DNA from: JBBQBM01 sp038317375
Lineage (GTDB): Bacteria; Patescibacteriota; Saccharimonadia; Saccharimonadales; JAGQMS01
Length of the DNA stretch: 64,000 bases
Reading direction: 5' to 3'
Assembly: GCA_038317375.1 (NCBI GenBank)
Contig: JBBQBM010000001.1
Coordinates: forward strand, 1-64,000
Made by a program: the position numbers and the translations under genes. The notes beneath the pieces were generated by a model. That model had not been told where the DNA came from. It saw only the letters and a program-made list of their open reading frames with translations, and did not search any database. Of this stretch, positions 41,374 through 50,093 are shown piece after piece; positions within the stretch are counted from its first letter, which is position 1; each line of letters starts with the position of its first letter.

Positions 41374-41450
41374 GGCGGCGTAGCTCAGTTGGTTAGAGCG
41401 CAGGACTCATAAGCCTGAGGTCACAAGTTCAATTCTTGTCGCCGCTACCA
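41374..41450 (+). tRNA. tRNA-Met (elongator, CAT)
   Basis: A complete 77-nt cloverleaf with encoded CCA: acceptor GGCGGCG/CGCCGCT (first pair G-U), D-arm GCTC/GAGC, anticodon loop CTCATAA and T-arm ACAAG-TTCAATT-CTTGT. The D-arm and GGTCACA variable region match elongator tRNA-Met better than Ile2. The tilS gene starts 8 nt after it. An A31/G39 mismatch closes the anticodon loop. Confidence 0.82.
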
Positions 41451-41458
41451 AGTTATCA

Positions 41459-42382
41459 ATGAATATTTCTCCGGGTAAATATATAGTGGCAGTTAGCGGT
41501 GGAGTTGATTCCGTCGTTCTTTTGGATATGCTCGTCGCTCAGAGTAAGGAAACAGTTTTGCCGAACCTTGAGCTGATCGTTGCCCACTTCGACCACGGCA
41601 TGCGTGAAGATTCTTCGGACGACGCCAAGTTTGTTAGTGACATAGCCAAGAAATATGGGCTTCAATATGAAACTGAAAGAGTTGAGCTTGGTACGGACGC
41701 CAGCGAGGCCGATGCCAGAACAGCCAGATACGACTTCTTAAAACGTACTCAACAAAAGCATAGTGCAACAGCAATTATTACGGCGCATCATGAGGACGAT
41801 GTTCTGGAAACAGCAGTTATTAATATGCTCCGCGGTACTGGCCACCGTGGGTTACATTCACTCAAGAGTCGGTCGGATATCTCACGCCCACTACTGCATC
41901 TAAAAAAGACCGATATTCATACTTACGCCAAAGAACATGAGCTTAAATGGCGCGAGGATGGCACCAACCAAGACACTAAATTCTTGCGTAACAAAATTCG
42001 GCTCGACGTTATCCCAAAAGGCGGAGCGGAGTGGCGAACAAAGATGCTTGAGCATATCGACAAAGCCGGCCAGCTCGGCGAAAAGCTAGACAGAGAGATC
42101 GACACACTTCTGGGCCAAGCCTTGCGTAGCGGCCAAGCCAGAATTTCGCGAAGTTGGTTTGTGAAGTTGCCGCACGATCTAGCCGGTGAGGTGATTGTAG
42201 CTTTACTTCGTCGGCTTAAAGTCGTCGATATTGATAAGCATTTGGTCGAACGGTTAACCTTGCAAATAAAAACCGCTAAGCCCGGCAAAAAGCTGGATAT
42301 CGATAAAGACCATTACGTTTTAATGACCAAACGTTCTGCCAGAATAACTAACCGAGCGACACATAAGACTGTCCGTGTATAA
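41459..42382 (+). CDS. tilS: tRNA(Ile)-lysidine synthase
   Basis: A 307-residue N-type ATP pyrophosphatase. The PP-loop is S13-G-G-V-D-S18, followed by HFDHGMREDSSDDAKFV and the family signature TAHHEDDVLETAVINMLRGTG. It joins lysine to C34 of tRNA-Ile(CAU), changing its reading from AUG to AUA. The C-terminal extension found in E. coli TilS is largely absent, as in the short Aquifex form. It starts 8 nt after a CAU tRNA-Met gene; its real substrate is probably the tRNA-Ile2 at 19579-19654. Confidence 0.93.
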   Translation: MNISPGKYIVAVSGGVDSVVLLDMLVAQSKETVLPNLELIVAHFDHGMREDSSDDAKFVSDIAKKYGLQYETERVELGTDASEADARTARYDFLKRTQQKHSATAIITAHHEDDVLETAVINMLRGTGHRGLHSLKSRSDISRPLLHLKKTDIHTYAKEHELKWREDGTNQDTKFLRNKIRLDVIPKGGAEWRTKMLEHIDKAGQLGEKLDREIDTLLGQALRSGQARISRSWFVKLPHDLAGEVIVALLRRLKVVDIDKHLVERLTLQIKTAKPGKKLDIDKDHYVLMTKRSARITNRATHKTVRV

Positions 42383-42391
42383 TGTTTATCT

Positions 42392-44254
42392 ATGGATAAA
42401 GGAGTAATGAAAAACGGCGGTAGCCGCAAACGGCAAATGAAGAATGCCGGCTTTTTCTCGATACTTATTTTAATCGGCCTGATCGTCTATGCGGTTTATG
42501 CCAACCCCAAGACCTTAACTAGTGTTGCACTCAGCGATGTGGTGGCTCAGGCCAACTCCGGCAAAATAGAAAAACTAGAAATCACCGGTAGTACTGTCGA
42601 AGTCACCAAAAAAGGCGACAAAGAACCGACCGAAAAAGCCTTCAAAGAAGCTGGCTCGAGTATCTATGAGCAAGGCCTCAACAAAGACGCGCCTGTAACG
42701 GTCGACCCTAAAGCCGATTCAAGCGGCGGCGATATTTGGGCAGTAGTTCTTCAAACACTTATCCCGGTTCTAATATTCGGCTTCTTTCTTATGATGATTT
42801 TCCGAGCTAGCCAAGGGCAGGGCAACCAAGCCCTCAGTTTCGGCAAAAGTAAAGCACGACTTTATGGCAACGAAAAAACCAAGGTCACATTTTCTGAAGT
42901 GGCTGGTAACAACGAAGCCAAAGAAGATTTGAATGAAGTTGTTGAATTTCTAAAGTTCCCTAAAAAATTCGAAGCCACCGGTGCTCGAATTCCTAAGGGA
43001 GTTCTACTCGTTGGTGCGCCTGGAACAGGAAAGACTCTTTTAGCCCGCGCTGTAGCCGGCGAAGCAGACGTGCCTTTCTTTAGTATCTCTGGTTCAGAGT
43101 TTGTCGAAATGTTCGTTGGTGTCGGTGCTAGCCGAGTCCGCGACCTATTCGCAAAAGCCAAGAAGAATGCGCCGTGCATAATATTCGTCGACGAGATCGA
43201 TGCTGTCGGCCGCCGCCGTGGCAGTGGTATGGGTGGAGGCCACGACGAGCGCGAGCAAACCCTCAATCAGATCCTAGTCGAGATGGATGGTTTCGAACAG
43301 GGCGAGAACGTCATAGTTTTGGCCGCCACTAACCGCGCCGATGTGCTCGACCCGGCACTGCTTCGTCCGGGCCGTTTTGACCGCCGAGTTATTATCGACT
43401 TGCCCGACCGTAAAGATAGAAAAGCAATCTTAGATATTCATTTTGCCAAGAAGCCGACGAATAAGGACGTTAATATTGAAGATTTAGCTGCAAAAACTGC
43501 TGGCTCATCAGGCGCCGACCTTGCAAACATGGCCAACGAATCGGCCATCATTGCTGCTCGGCATAACCGCAAAGAAATTATTAATTCTGACGTTACAGAA
43601 GCACTAGAAAAAGTTGCAATCGGCCCCGAACGCAAGACAAAAGTCATGAGCGAAAAAGACAAAGAGATGACGGCTTACCACGAAGGTGGCCACGCTATTG
43701 TTGGTCATGTTTTACCGGACAGCGATATGGTCCACAAAGTCACCATCATTCCACGTGGCGGTACGGGTGGAGTGACTTGGTTTATTCCACCTGAAGATAA
43801 GTCTTATCATTCGATCCTAGAATATAAAGATATCTTGGCGCGGATGCTCGGTGGACGAATTGCCGAAGAGGTGATTTATGGTTCAGAGCGCGTTACTACT
43901 GGTGCTGGTAGCGATCTTCAAAAAGCCGCTGAACTGGCCCGTGACATGGTTGCCTCGCAGGGCATGGGCGGTAAGAAGCTGCGCAACCAAGTCTTCCATA
44001 CCGACGACGGCCTTGTCTTCGACAAAATGATGCACGAACGCCAATACTCTGACGAAACCGCCAAGCTAATTGACGACGAAATCGAAAGCCTAGTTACAGA
44101 AGCCGCAAACCGCGCCCGCGCCGTAATTAAAGCTAACCTCAAGCACCTCGAAGCACTAAAAGATGCGTTGCTCAAAAAAGAAACTGTCGAAGCCGAAGAA
44201 GTCCTTGAGATTTTGAAAGGCAGTAAGTTGCCAAAAGAAGCTGCGTTGTATTAA
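42392..44254 (+). CDS. ftsH: ATP-dependent zinc metalloprotease FtsH
   Basis: A 620-residue membrane AAA+ protease: two N-terminal helices (FFSILILIGLIVYAVYA and LQTLIPVLIFGFFLMMIF) around an external loop, AAA domain with Walker A VGAPGTGKT (about residue 205) and Walker B CIIFVDEIDAVG, second region of homology with NRADVLDPALLRPGRFDRR, and zinc motif H430-E-G-G-H. It forms hexamers that degrade membrane and short-lived cytoplasmic proteins. TATAAT (42378-42383) ends 8 nt before the ATG, so the message is probably leaderless and separate from tilS, only 9 nt upstream. Confidence 0.97.
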   Translation: MDKGVMKNGGSRKRQMKNAGFFSILILIGLIVYAVYANPKTLTSVALSDVVAQANSGKIEKLEITGSTVEVTKKGDKEPTEKAFKEAGSSIYEQGLNKDAPVTVDPKADSSGGDIWAVVLQTLIPVLIFGFFLMMIFRASQGQGNQALSFGKSKARLYGNEKTKVTFSEVAGNNEAKEDLNEVVEFLKFPKKFEATGARIPKGVLLVGAPGTGKTLLARAVAGEADVPFFSISGSEFVEMFVGVGASRVRDLFAKAKKNAPCIIFVDEIDAVGRRRGSGMGGGHDEREQTLNQILVEMDGFEQGENVIVLAATNRADVLDPALLRPGRFDRRVIIDLPDRKDRKAILDIHFAKKPTNKDVNIEDLAAKTAGSSGADLANMANESAIIAARHNRKEIINSDVTEALEKVAIGPERKTKVMSEKDKEMTAYHEGGHAIVGHVLPDSDMVHKVTIIPRGGTGGVTWFIPPEDKSYHSILEYKDILARMLGGRIAEEVIYGSERVTTGAGSDLQKAAELARDMVASQGMGGKKLRNQVFHTDDGLVFDKMMHERQYSDETAKLIDDEIESLVTEAANRARAVIKANLKHLEALKDALLKKETVEAEEVLEILKGSKLPKEAALY

Positions 44255-44306
44255 CAACCAAAATTGTTTTTCTTTTTGCTTATGATTGCAGATATAATGT
44301 CGGTAA

Positions 44307-45881
44307 ATGGGTAAATTTCTAAACAGAGCAAACGGACGACTAACTCTCAGTAGTGCGGCTTTTCTTTTAGCCGGATCATCGTTGGTTGGTACGGTGCTAG
44401 GCATCGTACGGACGTCGCTTATTAACTCAAACTTTAGCCCTTCGTCGGCCAGCTCTTATTTCGCAGCCTTTAAAATTCCAGATCTGATTTTCTTTACACT
44501 TGCAACTGGTGCGCTTGGCGTCGCCTTCATGCCAGTACTGTCGGACAAGCTATCCAAAGGCGGTCGCAAACCAGCGTGGGAGTTAACATCGAGCATTTTA
44601 AACATGCTAGCACTTGTGACTCTAGTGTTTTCTATAATCTCAATAATTTTCGCAAGACCGCTACTCGAACATATCGTGGCACCGGGCTTTACCCCAGACC
44701 AAATAGACCTAGCCGTAGCGGTTATGCGAATAGTTTCGATCAACCCATTCCTGTTTGCCATCTCAACCGTACTAACCAGCGCTCAGCAAAGTATCGGCCG
44801 GTTCTTTTTCTTCGCAGTTGCGCCGCTTTTTTATAACACCATGATAATTACGGGCATTGTTTTCTTTGGCGATAGTCTAGGAATCGTGTCTGCGGCAGTC
44901 GGTGTAGCTATCGGGGCTATGCTCCAACTTCTTGTCGTTAGCTTCGGCATGATAGGCACTAACTTTCGTTATAGGTGGGGAATTAACTTTAAAGATGCAG
45001 GTTTCCGGCAGGTAATGACTACTTTGCCAGCCCGTTCGGTCGATCAGGGCATTGATTATATAAACAGTATTGTCGAAACTCGCTTTGCGTCTGGTATTAG
45101 CCGGATAGCTGTCGCTAACTACGAGAACGCTCTCCAGCTTCACAATGCTCCAGTTATGCTAATTGGCATCGCTATTTCTACAGCCGCCTTCCCGAGGTTT
45201 ACGGAAAGAATTTCTCAGGGCCGACCAGATCTTTTCAGAAAAGAATTTCTACAAGTTCTTCGTGCCATGATTTGGATCGCCCTGCCGGTCGTTGTTATAT
45301 CGTATTTTGGGCGTGAATACTTCGCACGCCTTATATTCAAGCGAGAGAACTTAGAAATCGCTGTGATATTTGGGTCGCTCGGAGTGAGCATATTCTTCAG
45401 AACACTTTATACGATTATTTCGCGTTTCTTTTACGCCCAGAAAGACACCAAGACTCCACTGTTTGTGTCGATCTTCAGTATCGGGCTTAACATCTATTTG
45501 GCCTATACGCTTTCGCGCCCTGGTTCCTACGGGATTGTGGGATTAGCAATTGCGCAGTCGATTGTGGCGGTTGTTGAGGTAACGATTTTGCTTCTCATCA
45601 TGATCATCAAGGACAAAAAACTATTTAATGCTCGATTTGTCGGCGCTATTGGTCAAATCTTATCGGTTTCTGGTTTCACGGTTTTGGCCACCTACCTTAC
45701 TGTCAAAGCTTTGCCTCTTCATTCCGGAGACTTCGGTATAACGATTTTCGCCAAACTTGGCATCATCGCCGTAACTAGTTTGCTTGTGCACCTAATTTTC
45801 TCTGGCGTCTTCAAGCTTGAAGAATCCGCACCGGTTATTCAGCGAATACGCAAAATTATATTGCGACCAGTCAAAATCTAA
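44307..45881 (+). CDS. murJ: Lipid II flippase MurJ
   Basis: A 524-residue MOP-superfamily exporter with 13-14 predicted helices. Family segments are SSLVGTVLGIVRTSLINS near the N terminus, FKIPDLIFFTLATGALGVAF, and later ALQLHNAPVMLIGIAISTAA and FFRTLYTIISRFFYAQKDTK. It moves lipid II across the membrane for peptidoglycan synthesis. TATAAT (44293-44298) ends 8 nt before the ATG, predicting a leaderless message. Confidence 0.94.
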   Translation: MGKFLNRANGRLTLSSAAFLLAGSSLVGTVLGIVRTSLINSNFSPSSASSYFAAFKIPDLIFFTLATGALGVAFMPVLSDKLSKGGRKPAWELTSSILNMLALVTLVFSIISIIFARPLLEHIVAPGFTPDQIDLAVAVMRIVSINPFLFAISTVLTSAQQSIGRFFFFAVAPLFYNTMIITGIVFFGDSLGIVSAAVGVAIGAMLQLLVVSFGMIGTNFRYRWGINFKDAGFRQVMTTLPARSVDQGIDYINSIVETRFASGISRIAVANYENALQLHNAPVMLIGIAISTAAFPRFTERISQGRPDLFRKEFLQVLRAMIWIALPVVVISYFGREYFARLIFKRENLEIAVIFGSLGVSIFFRTLYTIISRFFYAQKDTKTPLFVSIFSIGLNIYLAYTLSRPGSYGIVGLAIAQSIVAVVEVTILLLIMIIKDKKLFNARFVGAIGQILSVSGFTVLATYLTVKALPLHSGDFGITIFAKLGIIAVTSLLVHLIFSGVFKLEESAPVIQRIRKIILRPVKI

Positions 45882-45907
45882 GCCACCTCTGTTATACTGT
45901 GCACTAA

Positions 45908-47686
45908 ATGCATCAGGATAAAATTCGGAATTTCTGCATAATTGCACACATCGATCATGGTAAGAGCACGCTCGCCGACCGTCTATTAGAGCTAACTGGA
46001 ACAATCGACAAGCGTCAGATGAAAGAACAGGTTCTCGACAAGATGGATCTTGAGCGAGAGCGAGGAATTACTATCAAACTCGCTCCGGTACGGATGAACT
46101 ATAAAGGGTATCAGCTGAACCTAATTGACACACCAGGGCACGTTGACTTTAGTTACGAAGTTTCGCGTAGCTTAGAAGCCTGTGAAGGCGCACTACTTGT
46201 TGTAGACGCCTCGCAGGGCATCCAGGCCCAAACTCTAGCCAACGTTTATTTAGCACTTGGGGCCGACCTAACGATTATCCCAGTTCTTAACAAGATTGAT
46301 CTGCCGGCTGCTGAAGTTGTAAGAGTTACGAGTGAAATTGTATCGTTACTCGGCTGCAAGCCCGAAGAGGTCTTAGCAATTTCTGCGAAGACTGGAGTTG
46401 GGGTTCTAGAAGTCCTAGACTCTGTGATCGATAAAGTACCAACGCCGACTGGCGACGAATCATCTAACCCTCGGGCATTAGTATTTGATAGTTTTTATGA
46501 CGAATATCGTGGCGTCATTTTGTATGTCCGCGCAACAGACGGCAGTATCAAAAAGAATGCTCGCATTACTATGGCCGCTACAAAAGCTAGTGGAATCGCG
46601 TTAGAGGTTGGTTTTCTCTCGCCAGGAATGACACCAGCTGCTGACCTGAAGGCAGGCGAGATTGGCTATGTCGTAACAAACTTTAAGAGCACGTCCGAAG
46701 CTCGCGTTGGCGACACGGTTCTACTAGAAGATCGGCCGGCCGAAGCTTTGCCTGGCTACAAAGAAGTTCGTCCTTTTGTTTACGCCGGGTTCTTTCCTAG
46801 TAGTAACGAGTTTTATCCAGCCCTAAAAGATGCTGTCGACAAATTAAAACTTAGCGATTCAGCGTTAGTCTACGAGCCCGAGAATTCTCCAGTTTTAGGA
46901 CATGGCTTCCGCGTTGGTTTCCTTGGGCTTTTACACCTCGACATTGTCCGTGAACGGATTATTCGCGAGTTTGACATTGATTTGATTGTCACCAACCCAT
47001 CGACCGACTACAAAGTTGAACTAACGGGTGGTGAAGAGCTAGACATCAAATCGGCCAGCAGTATGCCAGACAACACTCTAGTTAAAGAGGTCAAAGAACC
47101 CTGGATTAAGGGCGAAATTGTTTGCCCAAAGAAATATGTAGGTGCAGTGATTCAGCTTATCTCTGAAGCTCGGGGTTTACAAAAAAATCTATCGTTTGTT
47201 GATGAACATTTGAGCATCGTGTCGTTCGAAGCGCCACTTGCGAACCTACTAACAGATTTTTATGACAACCTAAAAAGCCAAACCTCTGGTTACGGTAGCT
47301 TTAACTACGAACTCGATAATTATCGGGTCGAAGATCTAGTACGGCTAGATTTTTATATTGCCGGAGACATAGTTGAGGCGCTAAGTATTATGTGTCACCG
47401 CAGTGAGGCCGAAGCATTGGGCCGGTCGACGACAGAAAAGCTTAAAGACATTATTCCACGCCAGAACTTTAAGGTTGCCGTTCAGGCGGCAATTGGCGGA
47501 AAATTCATTGCCCGTGAGGACATCAGCGCTTTTCGTAAGGACGTAACGACCGGACTGTATGGTGGCGACGTCTCGCGAAAGAAAAAGGTTCTGGCCAAAC
47601 AGAAAAAGGGCAAGGAACGAATGAAGCGCTTTGGGAAAGTTGATTTACCTGCCGAAGCTTTTACAGTACTATTGAAGCGAGATTAA
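45908..47686 (+). CDS. lepA: Elongation factor 4 (LepA)
   Basis: A 592-residue translational GTPase with the LepA domain order: G domain with Walker A AHIDHGKS (residues 14-21), switch region RGITIKL and DTPGHVDF, NKID motif; beta-barrel; EF-G-like domains; and the LepA-specific C-terminal domain ending in a basic RKKKVLAKQKKGKERMKRFG. It rescues or remodels stalled ribosomes under ionic stress. TATACT (45893-45898) ends 9 nt before the ATG. The small membrane protein gene begins 2 nt after its stop. Confidence 0.97.
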   Translation: MHQDKIRNFCIIAHIDHGKSTLADRLLELTGTIDKRQMKEQVLDKMDLERERGITIKLAPVRMNYKGYQLNLIDTPGHVDFSYEVSRSLEACEGALLVVDASQGIQAQTLANVYLALGADLTIIPVLNKIDLPAAEVVRVTSEIVSLLGCKPEEVLAISAKTGVGVLEVLDSVIDKVPTPTGDESSNPRALVFDSFYDEYRGVILYVRATDGSIKKNARITMAATKASGIALEVGFLSPGMTPAADLKAGEIGYVVTNFKSTSEARVGDTVLLEDRPAEALPGYKEVRPFVYAGFFPSSNEFYPALKDAVDKLKLSDSALVYEPENSPVLGHGFRVGFLGLLHLDIVRERIIREFDIDLIVTNPSTDYKVELTGGEELDIKSASSMPDNTLVKEVKEPWIKGEIVCPKKYVGAVIQLISEARGLQKNLSFVDEHLSIVSFEAPLANLLTDFYDNLKSQTSGYGSFNYELDNYRVEDLVRLDFYIAGDIVEALSIMCHRSEAEALGRSTTEKLKDIIPRQNFKVAVQAAIGGKFIAREDISAFRKDVTTGLYGGDVSRKKKVLAKQKKGKERMKRFGKVDLPAEAFTVLLKRD

Positions 47687-47688
47687 TC

Positions 47689-47955
47689 ATGAGCGATAAA
47701 TACAAACACAGCCATCTTCCCTTTACCGAGCTAGAAGAAAAACTGGTTAAGGAACTTGAGAAAAAACGAGATCGTGTTAATAAAAAATTCCCATTATGGA
47801 CAGCTCTTGCAGCAACCTTTGGTGTTGTGGTAATCTGGTATGGCACCACAAAACTAATCGACCAACTACCATTTTTTGTAAATAACCCCTGGACTCTGAT
47901 TTTTATTGGCGTATTTGTTCTAGTAGCTACTGGCAGCACCTACAAAAAACTCTAG
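47689..47955 (+). CDS. Small two-helix membrane protein, unknown
   Basis: An 88-residue protein with a charged N-terminal coiled coil (FTELEEKLVKELEKKRDRV) and two membrane helices (ALAATFGVVVIWYGTTKL and WTLIFIGVFVLVATGSTY). It starts 2 nt after lepA and is probably co-translated with it. I do not recognise a family. The 3' end overlaps the convergent bcp gene by 4 nt. Confidence 0.65.
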   Translation: MSDKYKHSHLPFTELEEKLVKELEKKRDRVNKKFPLWTALAATFGVVVIWYGTTKLIDQLPFFVNNPWTLIFIGVFVLVATGSTYKKL

Positions 47956-48401
47956 ACCATAGAGTTTAGGTCTTCATAGACTTCTGTAAAGTTCTTTAAT
48001 GGGTTCACGCCTTCATATTTCTTCACAATCTCGCCTTTGGGGTTGATCAAATATGTATCTCGGTTGATTCCCATATATTCTCGGCCCATAAATTTTTTCA
48101 GTTTCCATGAACCAAATGCTTTGATTGTATTGGTTGATGGGTCGCTAAGTAGCGTGAAGTTCAAATTGTGTTTAGTGACAAACTTAGCGTGGCTAGCAAC
48201 AGAGTCCTTGCTAATACCAACAACTTCGGCTCCGAGCGACCTCAGCATGTCGCGCCCGTCACGAAAACTGCAGGCCTCTTTAGTGCATCCGGGAGTACTG
48301 TCCTTAGGGTAGAAATAGACAACTAGCCACTTGCCAGCATAGTCTTTTAGCGAATGTTCTTTATTATTTTGATCAGGAAGCGTGAAATCTGGTGCTATCA
48401 T
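47952..48401 (-). CDS. bcp: Peroxiredoxin of the Bcp/PrxQ type
   Basis: A 149-residue thiol peroxidase. The peroxidatic Cys39 and resolving Cys44 lie in the family motif DSTPGCTKEACSFRD; other marks are WLVVYFYPKD and the C-terminal NPKGEIVKKYEGVNP. It reduces hydrogen and organic peroxides with electrons from thioredoxin. GGAG lies a few bases before the ATG. Confidence 0.95.
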   Translation of the reverse strand: MIAPDFTLPDQNNKEHSLKDYAGKWLVVYFYPKDSTPGCTKEACSFRDGRDMLRSLGAEVVGISKDSVASHAKFVTKHNLNFTLLSDPSTNTIKAFGSWKLKKFMGREYMGINRDTYLINPKGEIVKKYEGVNPLKNFTEVYEDLNSMV

Positions 48402-48428
48402 AGGGTAACTCCATTTAACATATCTAGT

Positions 48429-49160
48429 ATGTCAGAGAATTATCTAAAACATCTGGTCGAATTTCAAAAGTTACTGACGGGCTATACGCCTAGAGTTGAG
48501 TTCATTGATGCGCTTAAAGATATGAAGCTTGTATTACTAACTTCACCCGCGGCAACCGGCAAGAACACTATCATTAACCAGTTATTGTTGACTGGCAGAT
48601 ATCAACATCTCGTGTCGGACACAACCAGGCACCCGCGTATAAATAATGACGTGCCAGAGGTTAACGGCAAAGAATACTGGTTCCGTAGTGAGCTAGAGTT
48701 TTTAGATGGCCTAAAACATGGAGACTACATAACGGCCGAGATTATTCATGAGCAGCAGGTGTCAGCTATAAATCTATCAGAAATTATTAATGCTAAGAGC
48801 CAGAACAAAGTCGCGCTTGCAGAGGTTAATATCCACGGCGCTGCGCATATAAATGATTATTCTGACAACATACTCCCAATTTTTTTACTGCCACCAAACT
48901 ACGAAGAATGGATGCGCCGGCTGGAAAGTCGCGGACAGGTTAGTGATGACGAGAAGATGAGAAGAGTGCGCAGTGCGCGTGATGAGATTCGATACGCACT
49001 AACCGCCAACTTCTTTACATTCATGATAAATAGCGACATACGAATTACCTCGCAGAAAATTGACGAACTAGCTGTGACGGGAAAGCCGAATGAAGAACAC
49101 GAATCGGTCAAGAAACACGCCGAGGCTTTTTTGGCGCGATTAATCAAACAGTTAGGTTAG
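48429..49160 (+). CDS. Guanylate kinase-like P-loop protein
   Basis: A 243-residue protein whose central 170 residues resemble guanylate kinase: a P-loop LLTSPAATGKNTIINQLL, then DTTRHPRINNDVPEVNGKEY (compare VSxTTRxPRxGExxGxDY) and a C-terminal segment LPPNYEEWMRRLESRG. The P-loop has Ala where the first Gly is normal, and 45 residues precede the kinase region, so activity on GMP is not assured. TAACAT (48416-48421) ends 7 nt before the ATG at 48429, which is preferred over an upstream frame. Confidence 0.72.
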   Translation: MSENYLKHLVEFQKLLTGYTPRVEFIDALKDMKLVLLTSPAATGKNTIINQLLLTGRYQHLVSDTTRHPRINNDVPEVNGKEYWFRSELEFLDGLKHGDYITAEIIHEQQVSAINLSEIINAKSQNKVALAEVNIHGAAHINDYSDNILPIFLLPPNYEEWMRRLESRGQVSDDEKMRRVRSARDEIRYALTANFFTFMINSDIRITSQKIDELAVTGKPNEEHESVKKHAEAFLARLIKQLG

Positions 49161-49232
49161 CACTCTTGACTGGCGTCAAGATTGCTAAGTAGTTTCATTG
49201 CCTGAATATTGTCTTACTGCGCCCTAGACTAG

Positions 49233-49299
49233 CTAGTTTCTCCTGCGATTCTACTTTCGGTAGCTACGGCTACAGAAAGTTCTGATTCGCAGAAACTAG
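49233..49299. other. Large nested hairpin upstream of hrcA
   Basis: CTAGTTTC (49233-49240) pairs with GAAACTAG (49292-49299), CTGCGA with TCGCAG and ACTTTC with GAAAGT, leaving a GTAGC/GCTAC tip. On the minus strand the tip reads TAGCCGTAGCTA, close to hairpin 1 of the tRNA-linked elements. The stretch 49161-49341 has no gene. Confidence 0.65.
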
Positions 49300-49341
49300 C
49301 GTCTATTGCATCAGCAATCCAATACCCAAACACCCAAACTA

Positions 49342-49380
49342 TTAGCACTCTTGACGCTTGAGTGCTGAAAATCGTATAAT
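49342..49380 (+). promoter_or_regulatory. CIRCE operator and promoter of hrcA
   Basis: TTAGCACTC-N9-GAGTGCTGA (49342-49368) is a CIRCE element with one mismatch. The -35 TTGACG (49351-49356) lies inside the spacer and TATAAT (49375-49380) follows 18 nt later, so HrcA binding blocks the promoter. The -10 ends 8 nt before the hrcA ATG. Confidence 0.95.
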
Positions 49381-49388
49381 TAGGCTAA

Positions 49389-50093
49389 ATGACAGAGCGT
49401 CAATACAAGATTTTATCGGCGATAGTTGAACAATACGCCGAAGTTGCTAGCCCAGTTGGCTCGCAACTCTTAGCGCGAGCTTTTAATGTTAGTAGTGCCA
49501 CTATTCGCGCTGATATGGCTGAGCTTGAAAACCTGGGCTTTATTCACCAACCACACACCAGTGCGGGGCGCGTCCCAACGGATCGAGGTTATAGATGGTA
49601 TGTTAATAATTTGCAGGCGGCCGAACCATATACTGCGATTGAACGTAATGCGAGAACGTTTAATACAAGAGTTATTGGTGCCGGCGAGCCAACTCAGGCT
49701 ATTAAGTCAGCGGTCGACAGTCTTGTTGATATGACCGGCAACCTTGGTATTGGTACGATAGGCAGCCAACTCTATATGAGCGGGCTTTCAAATCTATTCG
49801 CCCAACCAGAGTTTGCCACTGGAGATATGCTCAAAGGCGTAACTTACTTGCTAGATAATCTCGAGCCGTGGCTGCGCGAAACAGCGCCGAACCAACCCCT
49901 AAATGTCTATATTGGTAAGGAGAATCCAATAGGTAAAGCTAGTGGTTGTAGCCTTATTATTAGTCGTTTTCGTAGCCCGTATTCTGATAAAAGTTACATC
50001 GGAGTAGTTGGTCCAACCCGCCAAAGCTATAGAAACGTAATGGGGCTAGTGTCACACGCCGGCCAAATGCTAGAGGAACAACTTTATGCCTAA
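49389..50093 (+). CDS. hrcA: Heat-inducible repressor HrcA (short form)
   Basis: A 234-residue HrcA. The N-terminal winged helix (ERQYKILSAIVEQYAEVASP, SSATIRADMAELENLGFI, HTSAGRVPTDRGYRWYV) is complete, as is the C-terminal YIGVVGPTRQSYRNVMGLV. At about two-thirds of the usual 340 residues it has lost much of the central dimerisation/insert region. It represses genes with CIRCE operators, three of which are in this window (its own promoter, dnaK and a weak one before dnaJ). The ATG lies 8 nt after the -10, so the message should be leaderless. Confidence 0.93.
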   Translation: MTERQYKILSAIVEQYAEVASPVGSQLLARAFNVSSATIRADMAELENLGFIHQPHTSAGRVPTDRGYRWYVNNLQAAEPYTAIERNARTFNTRVIGAGEPTQAIKSAVDSLVDMTGNLGIGTIGSQLYMSGLSNLFAQPEFATGDMLKGVTYLLDNLEPWLRETAPNQPLNVYIGKENPIGKASGCSLIISRFRSPYSDKSYIGVVGPTRQSYRNVMGLVSHAGQMLEEQLYA

